DNA from: Bacteroidaceae bacterium
GTDB taxonomy: Bacteria > Bacteroidota > Bacteroidia > Bacteroidales > Bacteroidaceae
DNA: 46,796 bases
Assembly: GCA_017548165.1 (NCBI GenBank)
Contig: JAFYMW010000059.1
Span: forward strand, 1-46,796
Direction: 5' to 3'
In this document: positions 1 through 10,200 of the stretch, piece after piece
Position numbering within the stretch: the stretch's first letter is position 1
How the letters are laid out: every line of letters starts with the position of its first letter
Position numbers and translations under genes: made by a program
Notes under the pieces: generated by a model
What the model was told of the DNA's origin: nothing
Seen by the model: the letters and a program-made list of their open reading frames with translations, nothing else
Databases searched by the model: none

Positions 1-2268
1 CCTCCTCCTCCTCCTCCAATTCCTGTGAGTTATGGTCGAAGCAAGATGATTGGTGGCTTGTTTGAAATAGACTCTGATTTTGCACGCGACGATGCCCGTT
101 TTGTTGTTTTTCCTCGTGTAGTGTTTCCTGATCAGGATTCTGTTCTGTATCTTAAGCCTACAGTTGTTGATGGTGCTTTGTACAGAAAGGATATGCATAG
201 ACGAATGGGGTTAACCCCCGAAAACGATAAACTGGACCTTTATCGTTTGGATAACTCTTTCAATATGAAAGCCCATACCGACGACATGTTTGAATTTATT
301 CAATATGTTGATGTTGATAAGGGTGTTAGATATTATGCTGATGCACAGGTGTGGTATGAGGATTTTAATGGTATATATAATAGGTATGTGAAGAAGCTTC
401 AAGATGGTAAGGAGGCAGAGCCTATGCGTTTCTTGGATTGGGATGCTGCTAAACGTACTGTTAAAATTGATGCCGAGCAATATAAAAAGGAAGGAAAGCT
501 TGTTAAGGCCAACGATTCTCAAAATTTCCGTTTGGAATTTGAAGTAGGTAAGGAGAGCTTAAATCTATCCGATTCTGCGACCTTGGTTGAGCGTGATAAA
601 TTGATGGAGATGTTTCGTGGTTATAACTCTAATAGAGAGATAGAAGTCTTGGGCATTTCTGTTAAGGGTTATTCTTCTCCAGAGGGTCAGTATGCTCGTA
701 ATAGTGTTTTGTCTCATGGACGTGCAAATACTATTGTGAACATGCTTAAGAGGGAGTTTCCTCGATTTTCTCGTGAAATTCGCCCAGAATTTGATGAAAA
801 CAACAATGTTGTGACATGGGAAGCTGTTGCAAATACAATGGAAAATGGCACTGATCCTGTGGCTCTTCAGTATGCTTCGATTATCAAGGAGGTTGTTGCT
901 CAGAAAAAGGGATTTGATGCTCAGCAGGCAGAATTGAGAAAAAACAAGCAACTATGGGACTATGTGAAGGATAGTGTGTTGCCATCTGTTCGTCGAGTGG
1001 AAGTAAGCGTTGAACTATTGGTTTCCAAAGTGTTAACTTTGGAAGAGATTGTTAGTGGTTATCAAAAAGGCACTTTGTTTCAGCCTGGTCAGAAGACTAT
1101 GGACTATCAATATTATGAATTGATGCGTTGGCTGGCAGCCAATGAGAAATGGGACGAGTTGATGGTCATTTCAAAGATGGCATATGATGACAGAGGTATG
1201 ATAGAAACAGGTAGAAACAGGCACGAGTTATATGCTGCAATTAATCCCAAAGATGCGGAATTAAATTCAGATACCATAGAGTCATATTTGAATGGTCGTT
1301 CTGGATACTGTTATTTGCAAATTGATACAACAGAGGCAACTGGCGTGTATGCAGAAACCATAGATAATCCTAATGCACAGGTAAAGATATCGTACCGCTT
1401 GAACGGACGTACAATTAAGTCGAAATCAGCCCAAAAACCAGGCAGCTATTTGTTTGAAATTTATGTTGATGATGTAATTTCCCTATATCAGCAGAAAATA
1501 GAGTTGAAAGATTCAAAACCAATGGTTTTGCGTCTTGATTTGAAGAATAGTCTGGCTGATTATCCTTATCCTTTGGCAGCATATTATTATGCTACTTGTC
1601 TTCTTCAGCGTGGTGAGGTTGACACCGAGATTATGAAACAATATCTTGATGATGGTCGTCTCAACAAGAAGATTAACGGTAAGATTCAGTACAACGACAA
1701 AGCTATGATTGTCACCCAGATTCTGATGCATTGTCAAGATGGTGATTTTGAACCAGCCAACAAGTTGATTGTAAAATACGGACTTACCGACAAGGATCCT
1801 GAACTTAAGCCTTTGATCATGTTTGTGAGATGTCTTGCTGGTGATTTCGGTAAAAAGGAGATACAGGATTATATTAAATCAACTTCGCCAATGAACGAAG
1901 CTGTTATTCTTGCTGCATTACAAAAGTGGACAGATGCATTGAAGATATTGGTTAAATTGCCTCAGGATGATGCAAGAGTACAGTATCTAACCGCCATCTG
2001 TAAGTATAAAAGTCAAAATACCAGTTTGATTCAGTTGGATCAGCCCCCATATCAAAGTGGATTGATATCAACCATTGGTGAACCAATGCTGAAGGCTTTT
2101 GAACTTGATAAGGAGAATGTCCAGTATCTCGAAAACGATGGCTACTTCAATGATGCTTACAGATTGCTCGTATTCTATTTCTGGAAACGTATTAATGAGG
2201 GTGTTGACAGAGAGCAGATAGCTAAGGAGTACGATGCGCTTGTGAATAAGAATCGTGCAAATCAATAA
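1..2268 (+). CDS. OmpA-like envelope protein (5' end cut by window edge)
   Basis: The frame is open from base 1. The first codons read as six prolines, Ile, Pro, then a GTG at 25, so that GTG is internal and the real start lies upstream. About residues 165-345 (counted from the GTG) resemble an OmpA-type fold: a strand with LEFEVGKESL, then GISVKGYSSPEGQYARN and a SHGRANTIVNML helix, the pattern Bacteroidota OmpA-like domains use near peptidoglycan. The remaining 400 residues are helical and TPR-like, with no catalytic motif. The proline run could be a linker after a signal peptide or another domain. DUF3868-type proteins beside DUF3575 genes in fimbrial loci have a similar layout, which is recalled and not tested. 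It leads the envelope unit; the next ATG is 51 bases downstream. Role inferred: periplasmic anchor or scaffold. Confidence 0.7.
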   Translation, partial: PPPPPPIPVSYGRSKMIGGLFEIDSDFARDDARFVVFPRVVFPDQDSVLYLKPTVVDGALYRKDMHRRMGLTPENDKLDLYRLDNSFNMKAHTDDMFEFIQYVDVDKGVRYYADAQVWYEDFNGIYNRYVKKLQDGKEAEPMRFLDWDAAKRTVKIDAEQYKKEGKLVKANDSQNFRLEFEVGKESLNLSDSATLVERDKLMEMFRGYNSNREIEVLGISVKGYSSPEGQYARNSVLSHGRANTIVNMLKREFPRFSREIRPEFDENNNVVTWEAVANTMENGTDPVALQYASIIKEVVAQKKGFDAQQAELRKNKQLWDYVKDSVLPSVRRVEVSVELLVSKVLTLEEIVSGYQKGTLFQPGQKTMDYQYYELMRWLAANEKWDELMVISKMAYDDRGMIETGRNRHELYAAINPKDAELNSDTIESYLNGRSGYCYLQIDTTEATGVYAETIDNPNAQVKISYRLNGRTIKSKSAQKPGSYLFEIYVDDVISLYQQKIELKDSKPMVLRLDLKNSLADYPYPLAAYYYATCLLQRGEVDTEIMKQYLDDGRLNKKINGKIQYNDKAMIVTQILMHCQDGDFEPANKLIVKYGLTDKDPELKPLIMFVRCLAGDFGKKEIQDYIKSTSPMNEAVILAALQKWTDALKILVKLPQDDARVQYLTAICKYKSQNTSLIQLDQPPYQSGLISTIGEPMLKAFELDKENVQYLENDGYFNDAYRLLVFYFWKRINEGVDREQIAKEYDALVNKNRANQ

Positions 2269-2319
2269 TATCTATAAATCATTCAGTTGATTAATAATAA
2301 ATTAGATGTTTCAAGATAT

Positions 2320-3036
2320 ATGAGTAAGAATATAAGCAGAATAGCATTGTTGTTAATGATGTTGGTAACCATGCCATTAACAATATTGGCTCAAAAGCAA
2401 AAGTTGCAGGCTGTCGACCTTGGACTTAGTGTTAAATGGGCAAATATGAATGTTGGAGCTTCCTCTTCTTTTGAATATGGTAATTACTATGCTTGGGGCG
2501 AAATCGCAGAAAAGAGATTCTATTACAATTTAATAGAGTCTGTTCACATCAAGATAGATATTACAGGTAGCGGTGATCCAGCTAACTCTTCTGCCTTATT
2601 CAATATATTGAAGTACTCCCATGAGGATGCTCTTGTTCAGTTGGAATCGGTTGATGATGCTGCATACCAGAATTGTGGTAAGATTTGGCACATACCCACT
2701 CAGGCTCAAATGACTGAACTTGTTGAACAATGTGATTGGATTCCTTCTGTTCAAAATGGTACTAAAGGATATCTGGTTAAGAGTAGAGTGAATGGTAATT
2801 CTATTTTTCTGCCAATGACAGGTTATAAGACAGGTCATGGCACCAAGGGAACGCAACGTGAATATTGTTCAACACAAGGATACTATTGGACATCTACTTT
2901 AGCTGATAGTAAGGACAAAATGGATGCTACTGTGCTTAAAATCCAGAAGACAGAAGCAAAAGGAGATGAAGGTTACTATCTTATGATGCCTTTGCATAGA
3001 ACGACTGGTTGTGTAATAAGACCTGTGACCAAATAA
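2320..3036 (+). CDS. Small secreted FISUMP-like protein
   Basis: A 238-residue protein if it starts at the ATG at 2320. A longer frame from TTG 2287 would add eleven polar residues ahead of the signal peptide and is less likely. The N-terminus is a Sec signal peptide (SRIALLLMMLVTMPLTILAQ). The mature part opens with VDLGLSVKWANMNVGAS and later has NYYAWGE, IWHIPTQAQMTELVEQC, YYWTSTL and a C-terminal CVIRPV. These are hallmarks of the Fibrobacter succinogenes major paralogous domain (FISUMP), a widespread surface or periplasmic C-type-lectin-like fold of unknown ligand. No lipobox is seen. It sits between the OmpA-like gene and a helical secreted protein with 36 bases to the next start. Function unknown; a binding role in the envelope complex is an inference. 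Confidence 0.7.
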   Translation: MSKNISRIALLLMMLVTMPLTILAQKQKLQAVDLGLSVKWANMNVGASSSFEYGNYYAWGEIAEKRFYYNLIESVHIKIDITGSGDPANSSALFNILKYSHEDALVQLESVDDAAYQNCGKIWHIPTQAQMTELVEQCDWIPSVQNGTKGYLVKSRVNGNSIFLPMTGYKTGHGTKGTQREYCSTQGYYWTSTLADSKDKMDATVLKIQKTEAKGDEGYYLMMPLHRTTGCVIRPVTK

Positions 3037-3072
3037 AATATTATTAAAATATCAAAATAAACATACGATAAA

Positions 3073-4773
3073 ATGAGAGTTTATATCATTGTTATTTTTT
3101 GTTTGTTGTCCAATCTGTTCGTTCTACCTAAGGCCTATGGACAATATGCGACCAATGAATGGAGCCTGCGTATTGGTTCTGGCAAGGACAGTATTGATGT
3201 TTATAATATGTACTCTACTTTGTCTAGTTCATATACAAGGACACAAAGAGAGTTTGACCTAGGGGCTTATAGACTTGTAAGTGATATTCTAACTAAAGCT
3301 CCTCATATTGATTATCTTTTTTATACCACACAATGGATTGAGGCCTTTTGGAAACAACTTATTTCTAAAGAAGATGACAAGGCTATCAAGATGATCTATT
3401 TTGAGGACATGATGACAACCCTTGACCGATTGATTTGGGACAGAGATTATTTGAATAAACTCCGTTTTGAAACAAACCTTCGTAATCACCAAAGCGATGG
3501 TACTGCTCGAGTGAATAAGGCACATTATTATTTTACTGTTGGTAAAAAGGAGATGTCGGGATTAAATTACAATGCTGACAGTGCTTATCATTACTTTAAG
3601 GATGCCTTTACTGCTGTTCGTAATTCTGAGCAGGCAGAAGGTTCTGATGAGATTCTAGGTGTTTATCTTTGGGAATATTTCGATAGTAGTTACGATTTGT
3701 ATAAAAATGATAATGAACGTTATCAAGAGCAATTCCTTCAAGATTACTTGGATTGTATTGCTGCTTGTGATAAGATGTTGGAACCTGCATACGAGGAAAC
3801 TGATTCTGCAAAGCAAATGGACATTTTTGCAAAATACTGGCATCATAAGGATACTATTCAAAAGGTGTTCAATGCCAGTGGTTCTGCTTCTCCAGAGCGT
3901 TTGAATGATTTTTATGGTCGTAAATTTGCTGAAAATCGCAATAATCACGAGTATCTTGAAAGAGCCATTAACTTCATGAACGAGAACAATTGTGTTAATA
4001 TTGACGCATTTTATACATATAGTGAGACATCTTATGCTATAAAACCGACATATCTCAATAGTTTGGGTTGCGCTTATAGCAGTAAGGCATTAGGCATGCG
4101 TGATGAAATGTTTGAATATTATCGTAAGGCTATGGAGTTGTCCACAAACGACTTTATTAAGGGACAGGTTGCCAATATTATTGCTAATGAAATTACGATT
4201 ACTGGTCGTCCAAAAGATTATGCAACTGATACATTGAAGTATCAAGAGTGGATGCAGGATATGAATATAGCAGAAACTTATCTTAAAGAGGTAATCAACT
4301 ATAAGGAGGCTTTTTTCGCAACACAAAATGACAATCGATTAAAACCGGCTCATGCAGCTTACAAACTTGGTAACCTTAAATATTACCTTGCTGCAGCCAA
4401 TGTTTCTTTGGACGAAATTAATGCATCCATTAGTTATTACAATGAAGCAAAGGAGTTAGCTTCATTTGATCCTACTAGATACAAGGACGTTACTCGTGAG
4501 ATAGAGCGTTCAACTGAGTTGAAACGTAGAATTCAGTCCGCTAAATCTAGCTCTTCTTCTGGAAACAAGAATTTTCAACAGTATAGAGATGCACTCAATA
4601 GTCTAAGAAAGAGTGCTTTGGGTGAGATATTCATGAGTGGTAGAGTAACTGCAGAAGTTGTCAAGTATGAGGATTACTACAATCAATGTTTAAAAACCAA
4701 GGGCTTGATTGATACTAATCAGCGTAGACAGCACGAAGCATATTTAAAAACCAAGCGACAGAATGGCCTTTGA
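3073..4773 (+). CDS. Secreted helical (TPR-like) protein
   Basis: A 566-residue protein with a signal peptide (about 1-23, ending KAYGQ). The rest is almost entirely predicted helix rich in Tyr, Lys and Asn, with helix-turn-helix units spaced like tetratricopeptide repeats, for example around NSLGCAYSSKALGMRDEMFEY and AHAAYKLGNLKYYLAAANV. A Ser-rich linker (SSSSSG) at about 497 precedes a C-terminal helical segment of about 70 residues. No enzyme motif is seen. The 36-base gaps on each side fit co-transcription with the barrel genes. A periplasmic scaffold that binds the barrels or the OmpA-like protein is plausible but inferred. The family was not recognised beyond hypothetical Bacteroidales secreted TPR proteins. 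Confidence 0.6.
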   Translation: MRVYIIVIFCLLSNLFVLPKAYGQYATNEWSLRIGSGKDSIDVYNMYSTLSSSYTRTQREFDLGAYRLVSDILTKAPHIDYLFYTTQWIEAFWKQLISKEDDKAIKMIYFEDMMTTLDRLIWDRDYLNKLRFETNLRNHQSDGTARVNKAHYYFTVGKKEMSGLNYNADSAYHYFKDAFTAVRNSEQAEGSDEILGVYLWEYFDSSYDLYKNDNERYQEQFLQDYLDCIAACDKMLEPAYEETDSAKQMDIFAKYWHHKDTIQKVFNASGSASPERLNDFYGRKFAENRNNHEYLERAINFMNENNCVNIDAFYTYSETSYAIKPTYLNSLGCAYSSKALGMRDEMFEYYRKAMELSTNDFIKGQVANIIANEITITGRPKDYATDTLKYQEWMQDMNIAETYLKEVINYKEAFFATQNDNRLKPAHAAYKLGNLKYYLAAANVSLDEINASISYYNEAKELASFDPTRYKDVTREIERSTELKRRIQSAKSSSSSGNKNFQQYRDALNSLRKSALGEIFMSGRVTAEVVKYEDYYNQCLKTKGLIDTNQRRQHEAYLKTKRQNGL

Positions 4774-4809
4774 TTTCATATTATAATTCTAAAATAGAAC
4801 ATTATACCG

Positions 4810-6651
4810 ATGAGTCATTATAAATTTACCAACGCTCTACTTACAAAGATATTTGTAATACTATTGCTTTCTTTATGTGTTACAAATGTTTCTGCCCAAG
4901 TAGATGAACCTATATCTGTTTCAGTAGAGGCAGAGACTTACTTCAATAAACTTGTTCCTAAAAAGGATACCACAAATACAAGTCTTATTAATAAATACCG
5001 CGAGGACAAGTTTATCAAACGAGTAAGCATACATACTAATGTTGTTGACTGGGTAACTCTTGTTCCTAATGTAGGTTTTGAAATCGACTTGTCAGATTCT
5101 CCTAGAAATAATTATAGTATTTCTGTTTTTGGTAAGTATAATGGTAAATCCACTCATGGTTCATTGGTATACAATGTTGGTGCAGTTCGAATAGAAGGTC
5201 GTAAGTACTGGAGAACAGGTAAGCACGGTCGTGGTGGTGACGCTGGTAGCGTAGTTTATTTGATGCCAAAGTTCGATGCTGATAGTCTTGTTTCTGCGAG
5301 ATATCACTTGGACTCTGTTGGTGAGCAGGCCAAAATTCATGGTGTAAAATTTTCTGATATTTATGCTAATGATACTGCATGGACCAAGGAGAGAAAAGAC
5401 TCTTTGGATATGAAAATTGACTCTTTGGGATTGTCAACTAATTCATTGCGTAACTGGATATATAATACATATAATAAGGTAAGCCGTGAGTATACCTCTG
5501 GCCGTTCTTTGGATAATCCCCGTAACTGGCGTGCATACTATTTCGGACTTTGGGCTGGTTATGACAATTGGAATGTATCTCTTACTGGAAATGGAAAGCG
5601 TGGTAATGGCTTAGGTCTGGGTATTCTCGGTGGTTACACGTTGCCGTTATTGCCTCAGAAGTATCCCAAGGAGGGTAGTCTGGACTTGGATCTAGGTATA
5701 GCGCTTGGCGTAAAGGCTGTAAATTACGATGCCTATACATATGATCCCACACGCGAGGAGGGGCAGCGTTATGTTGACAATCCTGCAAAATCAACCAAGT
5801 CATGGAAGGTTGTGCCTTTCCCTGTAATTCAGGATATCCATGTTAGTTTGATTTGGCGTTTCCGTGGCATTAAGAATAAGGTTGACAAGTCTCTTATTGA
5901 TGACTACTTTAAGGAGGTTTCTGAATTTGAGTCTAATAGAGATGATAGAAACTTTAAAAAGGTTCAGAGAGAAGAGGATAAGGAAACTCTTGCACAATTG
6001 CTTAGAGACAGGTTGACAGTAAAATCTGATAGTGCTGCTTTCTGGAATCCTTTCCACTTGCGTCGTATAGAGAATGCTAAGCGTATCAATCCTGATACCG
6101 TTCTTACCGATGCTGACCAGTATCTGTATTTGAAGATTACAGAGAATCTGGATTCCACAGTTGCCAAGAAGAGATTGTTGGAATACAAGGATAGCGTAGT
6201 TGATGCTATTGAGAAAGCAGAGAAGCAGTTTATAAAGGATAGTATTCTCAATGCTAAACAGGCTGTTAAGGATAGTATCCTTAGAGTAAAGCAGGAGAAG
6301 GAAGATCGTAAGAGGTTCTTGAAAGATTCGCTTAAAGCTTCTAAGGAAAAGGTTGCTGATACGTTGAAGGTTGTTGTTGATTCTCTTCAGATGCAGACTG
6401 ATTCTGTTGGTATAGTGCTTGATAGCAAGGCTGCTAAGAAGGCAGCCAAGGCTGCACAAAAAGCAGAAAAGGAAAGATTGGCTCAGGAGAAAGATTCTAT
6501 AGAAGCGGCTGAGAAGGCAGCAAAGAAGGCCGAAAAAGAATCTAAAAAGAAGGATAAAAAGAAAAAGGAAAAGTCTAACACCCCTCAGGATGCAGAGGCT
6601 GTAGGGAAGGGGGCTGACGAAAATGTAGCTACTGAACCCAAGGAAGATTGA
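4810..6651 (+). CDS. DUF3575-type outer-membrane barrel with Lys/Glu/Ala-rich tail
   Basis: A 613-residue protein. A signal peptide (ends VSAQ, about residue 30) is followed by a barrel at about 72-360. Its opening strands, VSIHTNVVDWVTLVPNVGFEIDL, SVFGKYNG and RIEGRKYWR, match the DUF3575 pattern of a KTN strand, a PN-GLE strand and the Tyr-Trp strand. Glycine/aromatic alternating strands continue to DIHVSLIWRFRG. The last 240 residues are a highly charged helix or coiled coil with repeated KDS(I/L/V) steps and a terminal Lys-rich stretch (KKDKKKKEK). It follows the last barrel strand, so it should point into the periplasm, where such a tail could reach peptidoglycan or partner proteins (inference). 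Compared with the usual DUF3575 length near 180-200 residues, it has a large insertion and this tail. It is co-directional with a second, minimal DUF3575 gene 73 bases downstream. Confidence 0.7.
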   Translation: MSHYKFTNALLTKIFVILLLSLCVTNVSAQVDEPISVSVEAETYFNKLVPKKDTTNTSLINKYREDKFIKRVSIHTNVVDWVTLVPNVGFEIDLSDSPRNNYSISVFGKYNGKSTHGSLVYNVGAVRIEGRKYWRTGKHGRGGDAGSVVYLMPKFDADSLVSARYHLDSVGEQAKIHGVKFSDIYANDTAWTKERKDSLDMKIDSLGLSTNSLRNWIYNTYNKVSREYTSGRSLDNPRNWRAYYFGLWAGYDNWNVSLTGNGKRGNGLGLGILGGYTLPLLPQKYPKEGSLDLDLGIALGVKAVNYDAYTYDPTREEGQRYVDNPAKSTKSWKVVPFPVIQDIHVSLIWRFRGIKNKVDKSLIDDYFKEVSEFESNRDDRNFKKVQREEDKETLAQLLRDRLTVKSDSAAFWNPFHLRRIENAKRINPDTVLTDADQYLYLKITENLDSTVAKKRLLEYKDSVVDAIEKAEKQFIKDSILNAKQAVKDSILRVKQEKEDRKRFLKDSLKASKEKVADTLKVVVDSLQMQTDSVGIVLDSKAAKKAAKAAQKAEKERLAQEKDSIEAAEKAAKKAEKESKKKDKKKKEKSNTPQDAEAVGKGADENVATEPKED

Positions 6652-6724
6652 TGGTTTCGGCTTGCAATAATATAGAGAATAAAGGTATTAATACGTAGGT
6701 TTAAGGTCAAACATTAGACATAAG

Positions 6725-7258
6725 ATGAAGAAAATATTTATAGCATTCTTGTTGGCATTGTCATCAACTGTTGCTCATGCACAATTGATAGCAGTAAAGA
6801 CAAATGCGCTTATGGATGCGGCAATGACTCCCAATATTGGCTTGGAGGTAGCCTTGAGTAGTAATATTTCCGTTGCAGCAAATGGATTTGCAAGTTGGAA
6901 CATTTATGGCATGAAGGCCAAGACCTATGGTTTTACACCTGAGTTTCGCTATTGGTTGTATGGCAATACTTTCTCAAAGTTGTTTGTAGGTGCTGGTGCC
7001 ACATTGGCACACTATGATTTTAATGTATCTGACTATAATCATTTGGGTTCCACATGGGGTGTGGGTGTAAATGTCGGTTACAACATGTGGCTTGCCAAGC
7101 ATTGGAGTGTTGAATTCCATGGTGGTGTAGGTGCTTATCGTTATCATCATGCACGTAACCATGTCAACAGCATTCCTGCAGAGCCAGTGTACAATTCAGA
7201 AGGATGGACAGTCCTTCCCTATCAGTTAGGTATTAGTTTTGTTTATATTATAAAATGA
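6725..7258 (+). CDS. DUF3575 outer-membrane barrel protein
   Basis: A 177-residue protein of normal size for DUF3575. The signal peptide is MKKIFIAFLLALSSTVAHAQ. It continues with the family's opening strands LIAVKTNALMDAAMTPNIGLEVAL, then TPEFRYWLY, KLFVGAGATLAHYDF, GVGVNVGYNMWLAKHWSVEFHGGVG and a terminal aromatic strand (LGISFVYIIK). It is predicted to be a small 8-stranded outer-membrane barrel. DUF3575 genes recur in Bacteroidales fimbrial and surface loci; their molecular role is not known to me. The stop codon overlaps the start of the next gene (ATGA, 7255-7258), which suggests translational coupling with the giant multi-barrel protein and perhaps a stoichiometric partnership. Confidence 0.85.
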   Translation: MKKIFIAFLLALSSTVAHAQLIAVKTNALMDAAMTPNIGLEVALSSNISVAANGFASWNIYGMKAKTYGFTPEFRYWLYGNTFSKLFVGAGATLAHYDFNVSDYNHLGSTWGVGVNVGYNMWLAKHWSVEFHGGVGAYRYHHARNHVNSIPAEPVYNSEGWTVLPYQLGISFVYIIK

Positions 7259-10200
7259 GGTTAAGAGGTTTTATGATGACAAGAAAGCATCCCTTGGGTT
7301 TATGCTTTAAGGGAGTACTCTTGGTGCATTTCCTGTTATTTGGGTCGGTGAGCATGTATGCCCAGAACGACTCCACGTCTGTTGGGAAACAGCAGGATGA
7401 CATGGAATTCAATGCTCCAAAAACTTATGTAGATTTTACTCCAGAGGACGTTCAGCTCCAGAAGAGGTATCGTCCTACGGAGAATGATGTGTTGTTCCCG
7501 ACTAAATGGTGGAGACGTATGTATATTGGTGCAGGTGCAGGTGTAGACGGTATCTCCGACAATTTTGCCTCTGCTTTCCAACCTCAGTTCTTTGGCTATT
7601 TGGGATATAAGTTCTCTCCCATACATGGTATGAGAGCCAAGTTCACTTTGTCTGAGTACAGTCTTGGAACTTCTGCTCAAAAAGCAAAGATCTATGGTTT
7701 TGGACTGGACTATCTCGCTAATTTGAGCAATTTTGCGTTGGGTTACAACCAGTATCGTACATTCGAATTCAGTACAGTACTTGGTGCAGGTATGTTGTAT
7801 TCTTCACAGCCAATACCCAATAAGGTTGTGCCTTATGCACAATTGGGATTGCGTGTTGATGCACGTCTGTCAAGTAATTTTGATGTTTTTCTTGAACCTT
7901 ATGTTGGTTTGCAAGGATCAGTGGATGACGTTTTTGCAAATGCCAATCCCGAAAGCTGGAATCTTCAGTATGGTATAAGAGGTGGTGCCCACATTAACTT
8001 CAACGAGCGTTACAATCGCTTCCTCAAGTCTGATAGCGTTTATCGTCAGCCATTTATCGATGCCAGCATAGGTCTCGTAGGTTCTGGTCGTGCTGGTGGT
8101 ATAACACATCGTACTGGTGTAGGTTATCAAGCAGCATTGGGTATGTGGCTTAACCCTGTGTTTGGTTTGCGTGGCGGTCTTCAGGCCCAGTCACATCATT
8201 GGATGTCTCGCAAGGTTAATATGCAGGGGGTAAAGGTTATCGAAAACAGTGACCAGGTACTGGCAGGTGTTCGTGCTGAGGTGATGGTAAACCCTTTGAA
8301 TATCATTAAGTCATGGCGTGATAAGCAGGGTGGTCACGATTTTGACCTGAACTTGTTGGGTGGTGTTGACTTTGGTGCAACTCAAAAGGCCAACGTTACA
8401 GGTTCTTCTACAGGTGGTTATCGTTCTTATTATTACGGACTAACAGCTGCTATGCAGGTTTTGTACCGTATCAATAATCCTGGTACATATATTTATGTTG
8501 AACCTAGATTATCTACTGCCAACTATAATGTTCCTAACGCATCAGGTGTAGGTACACGCAATATGAGGAGTCCTTATTTGTCAATGAATGTAGGTACTCG
8601 TGTGTACATGAACCAGCATGCATTTACTTCCAACGATTATGAGTTGTTCTCACCACATTGGTGGATGGGTGTTGAGTTTGGTGGTGTCAAGTGGCAACGT
8701 TCAAGAACTTATACTACTGGTGGCCTTGGTTTCAATCCCACATTTGGTATGAGTATCGGTTATGACTTGAAACCTTTGGCCTCTTTCCGTGCTCAGTTGG
8801 TGTATCAGCGTATGTATGAGACTCATCAAGTTGGTTACAAGGGCATGACTGAAGACAATCGTGTGCAGAGAGGAACAGGATTGTTCAATTCTGCATATAA
8901 TGAGATGGATTTGCGTTTGTCTTATATGCTCAACCTGAGCACTGTATTGCAAGGATATAATGCTGATCGTAGAATGAATCTATGGTGGACTGTGGGTCCC
9001 AGTTTCAGCTATAACTTCAGTCAAAAGGACACTTATGTTGAGGATCAAAAGAATCCCAATCCCGAGCTTAAGGATGTTACTTTGAACGATAAGAAGGCAG
9101 GTAAGGCTTCTCCTGGTGTTGCTACATCATTGATAGCAGCATTGAAGGTAAATGATAGGATGGATGTTACTGCTGAAGCTTATGGTCAGTATAATTTCCT
9201 TCCAAGTGTCAATCCCGGCAATCGTGGTCGTCTGAATAGTGTGAAATATGGAGTTAGTGTTGGTACACGCTATCACTTTGAAGAGGGTGAGTCTCTCAAG
9301 TCTGGAAACACAGATCATAGCGACTTCTTCTTCGATGGTAGTATAGGTTGGACCACAAACAAGATCTCTCTTCATAATGCAGGTACAAAATATACAGCAG
9401 CAATTGGTAAGTGGATTAATCCTTTGTGGGGTCTGCGTGTAGGTATTAATACCAATACTCTTAAGCATAGCGCACCAGAGGTAAGTGTTGCTGGTGTTGA
9501 CCTTCGCCACAATAAGACTATGGTGATGGCTGGTGCAAGAGGTGAGTTACTGCTTAATCCTTTGAATTTCTTCAATGGTTGGCGCAATAAAGTAGGTGGT
9601 CATGATTTCGATTTGAACTTCTCTGCAGGTGCAGAACTCGGATACTTAGCAAAGAACGATTTTGGTAATGGTAGATTCCATAATTCATATTATGGTGTAA
9701 CAACAGCTTTGCAGTTCTTGTATCGTATCAACAACCCTGGTACGTATATCTACCTTGAGCCTCGTTACCTGTCAACATATTATACAGCACCTTACACAGG
9801 CACAAAGATTAATCATACAGTGTCCGACAACATGTTCTCAATGAATTTGGGTGTTCGTACTTATTTGACAGATCCCTCTTTTGTTCCTGCCAACTCTCAT
9901 AAAATGGAGAAAAGTTGGTGGGTCGGTGCAGATTTCGGTTCTATGTATGTGATGCGCTCTTCTGCATTTACTACTCCTGGTGGCTTGGGAATGAATCCCA
10001 GTTTGACCTTCTCTGCAGGTTATGACTACAAACCTTTGTTGTCTTTCCGTGCACAGTTGTCTTATCAGCATTATTCCGATTATCAGAACACCTCTTATAC
10101 AGGCTTGACAACTGATAATAAGTATATCAAGGGTAATGGTTTGTGGAATCGCAACTATAATATCATGGACTTGCGTTTTGCATACATGCTCAACATAAAT

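Noticed and set aside
25-27. GTG as the start of the OmpA-like gene
   Set aside because: The frame is open to base 1 and encodes a proline run; no signal peptide follows the GTG, so it is an internal codon.
5800-6459. A 219-codon - strand frame within the tailed DUF3575 gene
   Set aside because: Antisense shadow of the Lys/Asp-rich tail, giving an Ile/Leu/Asn-rich translation.
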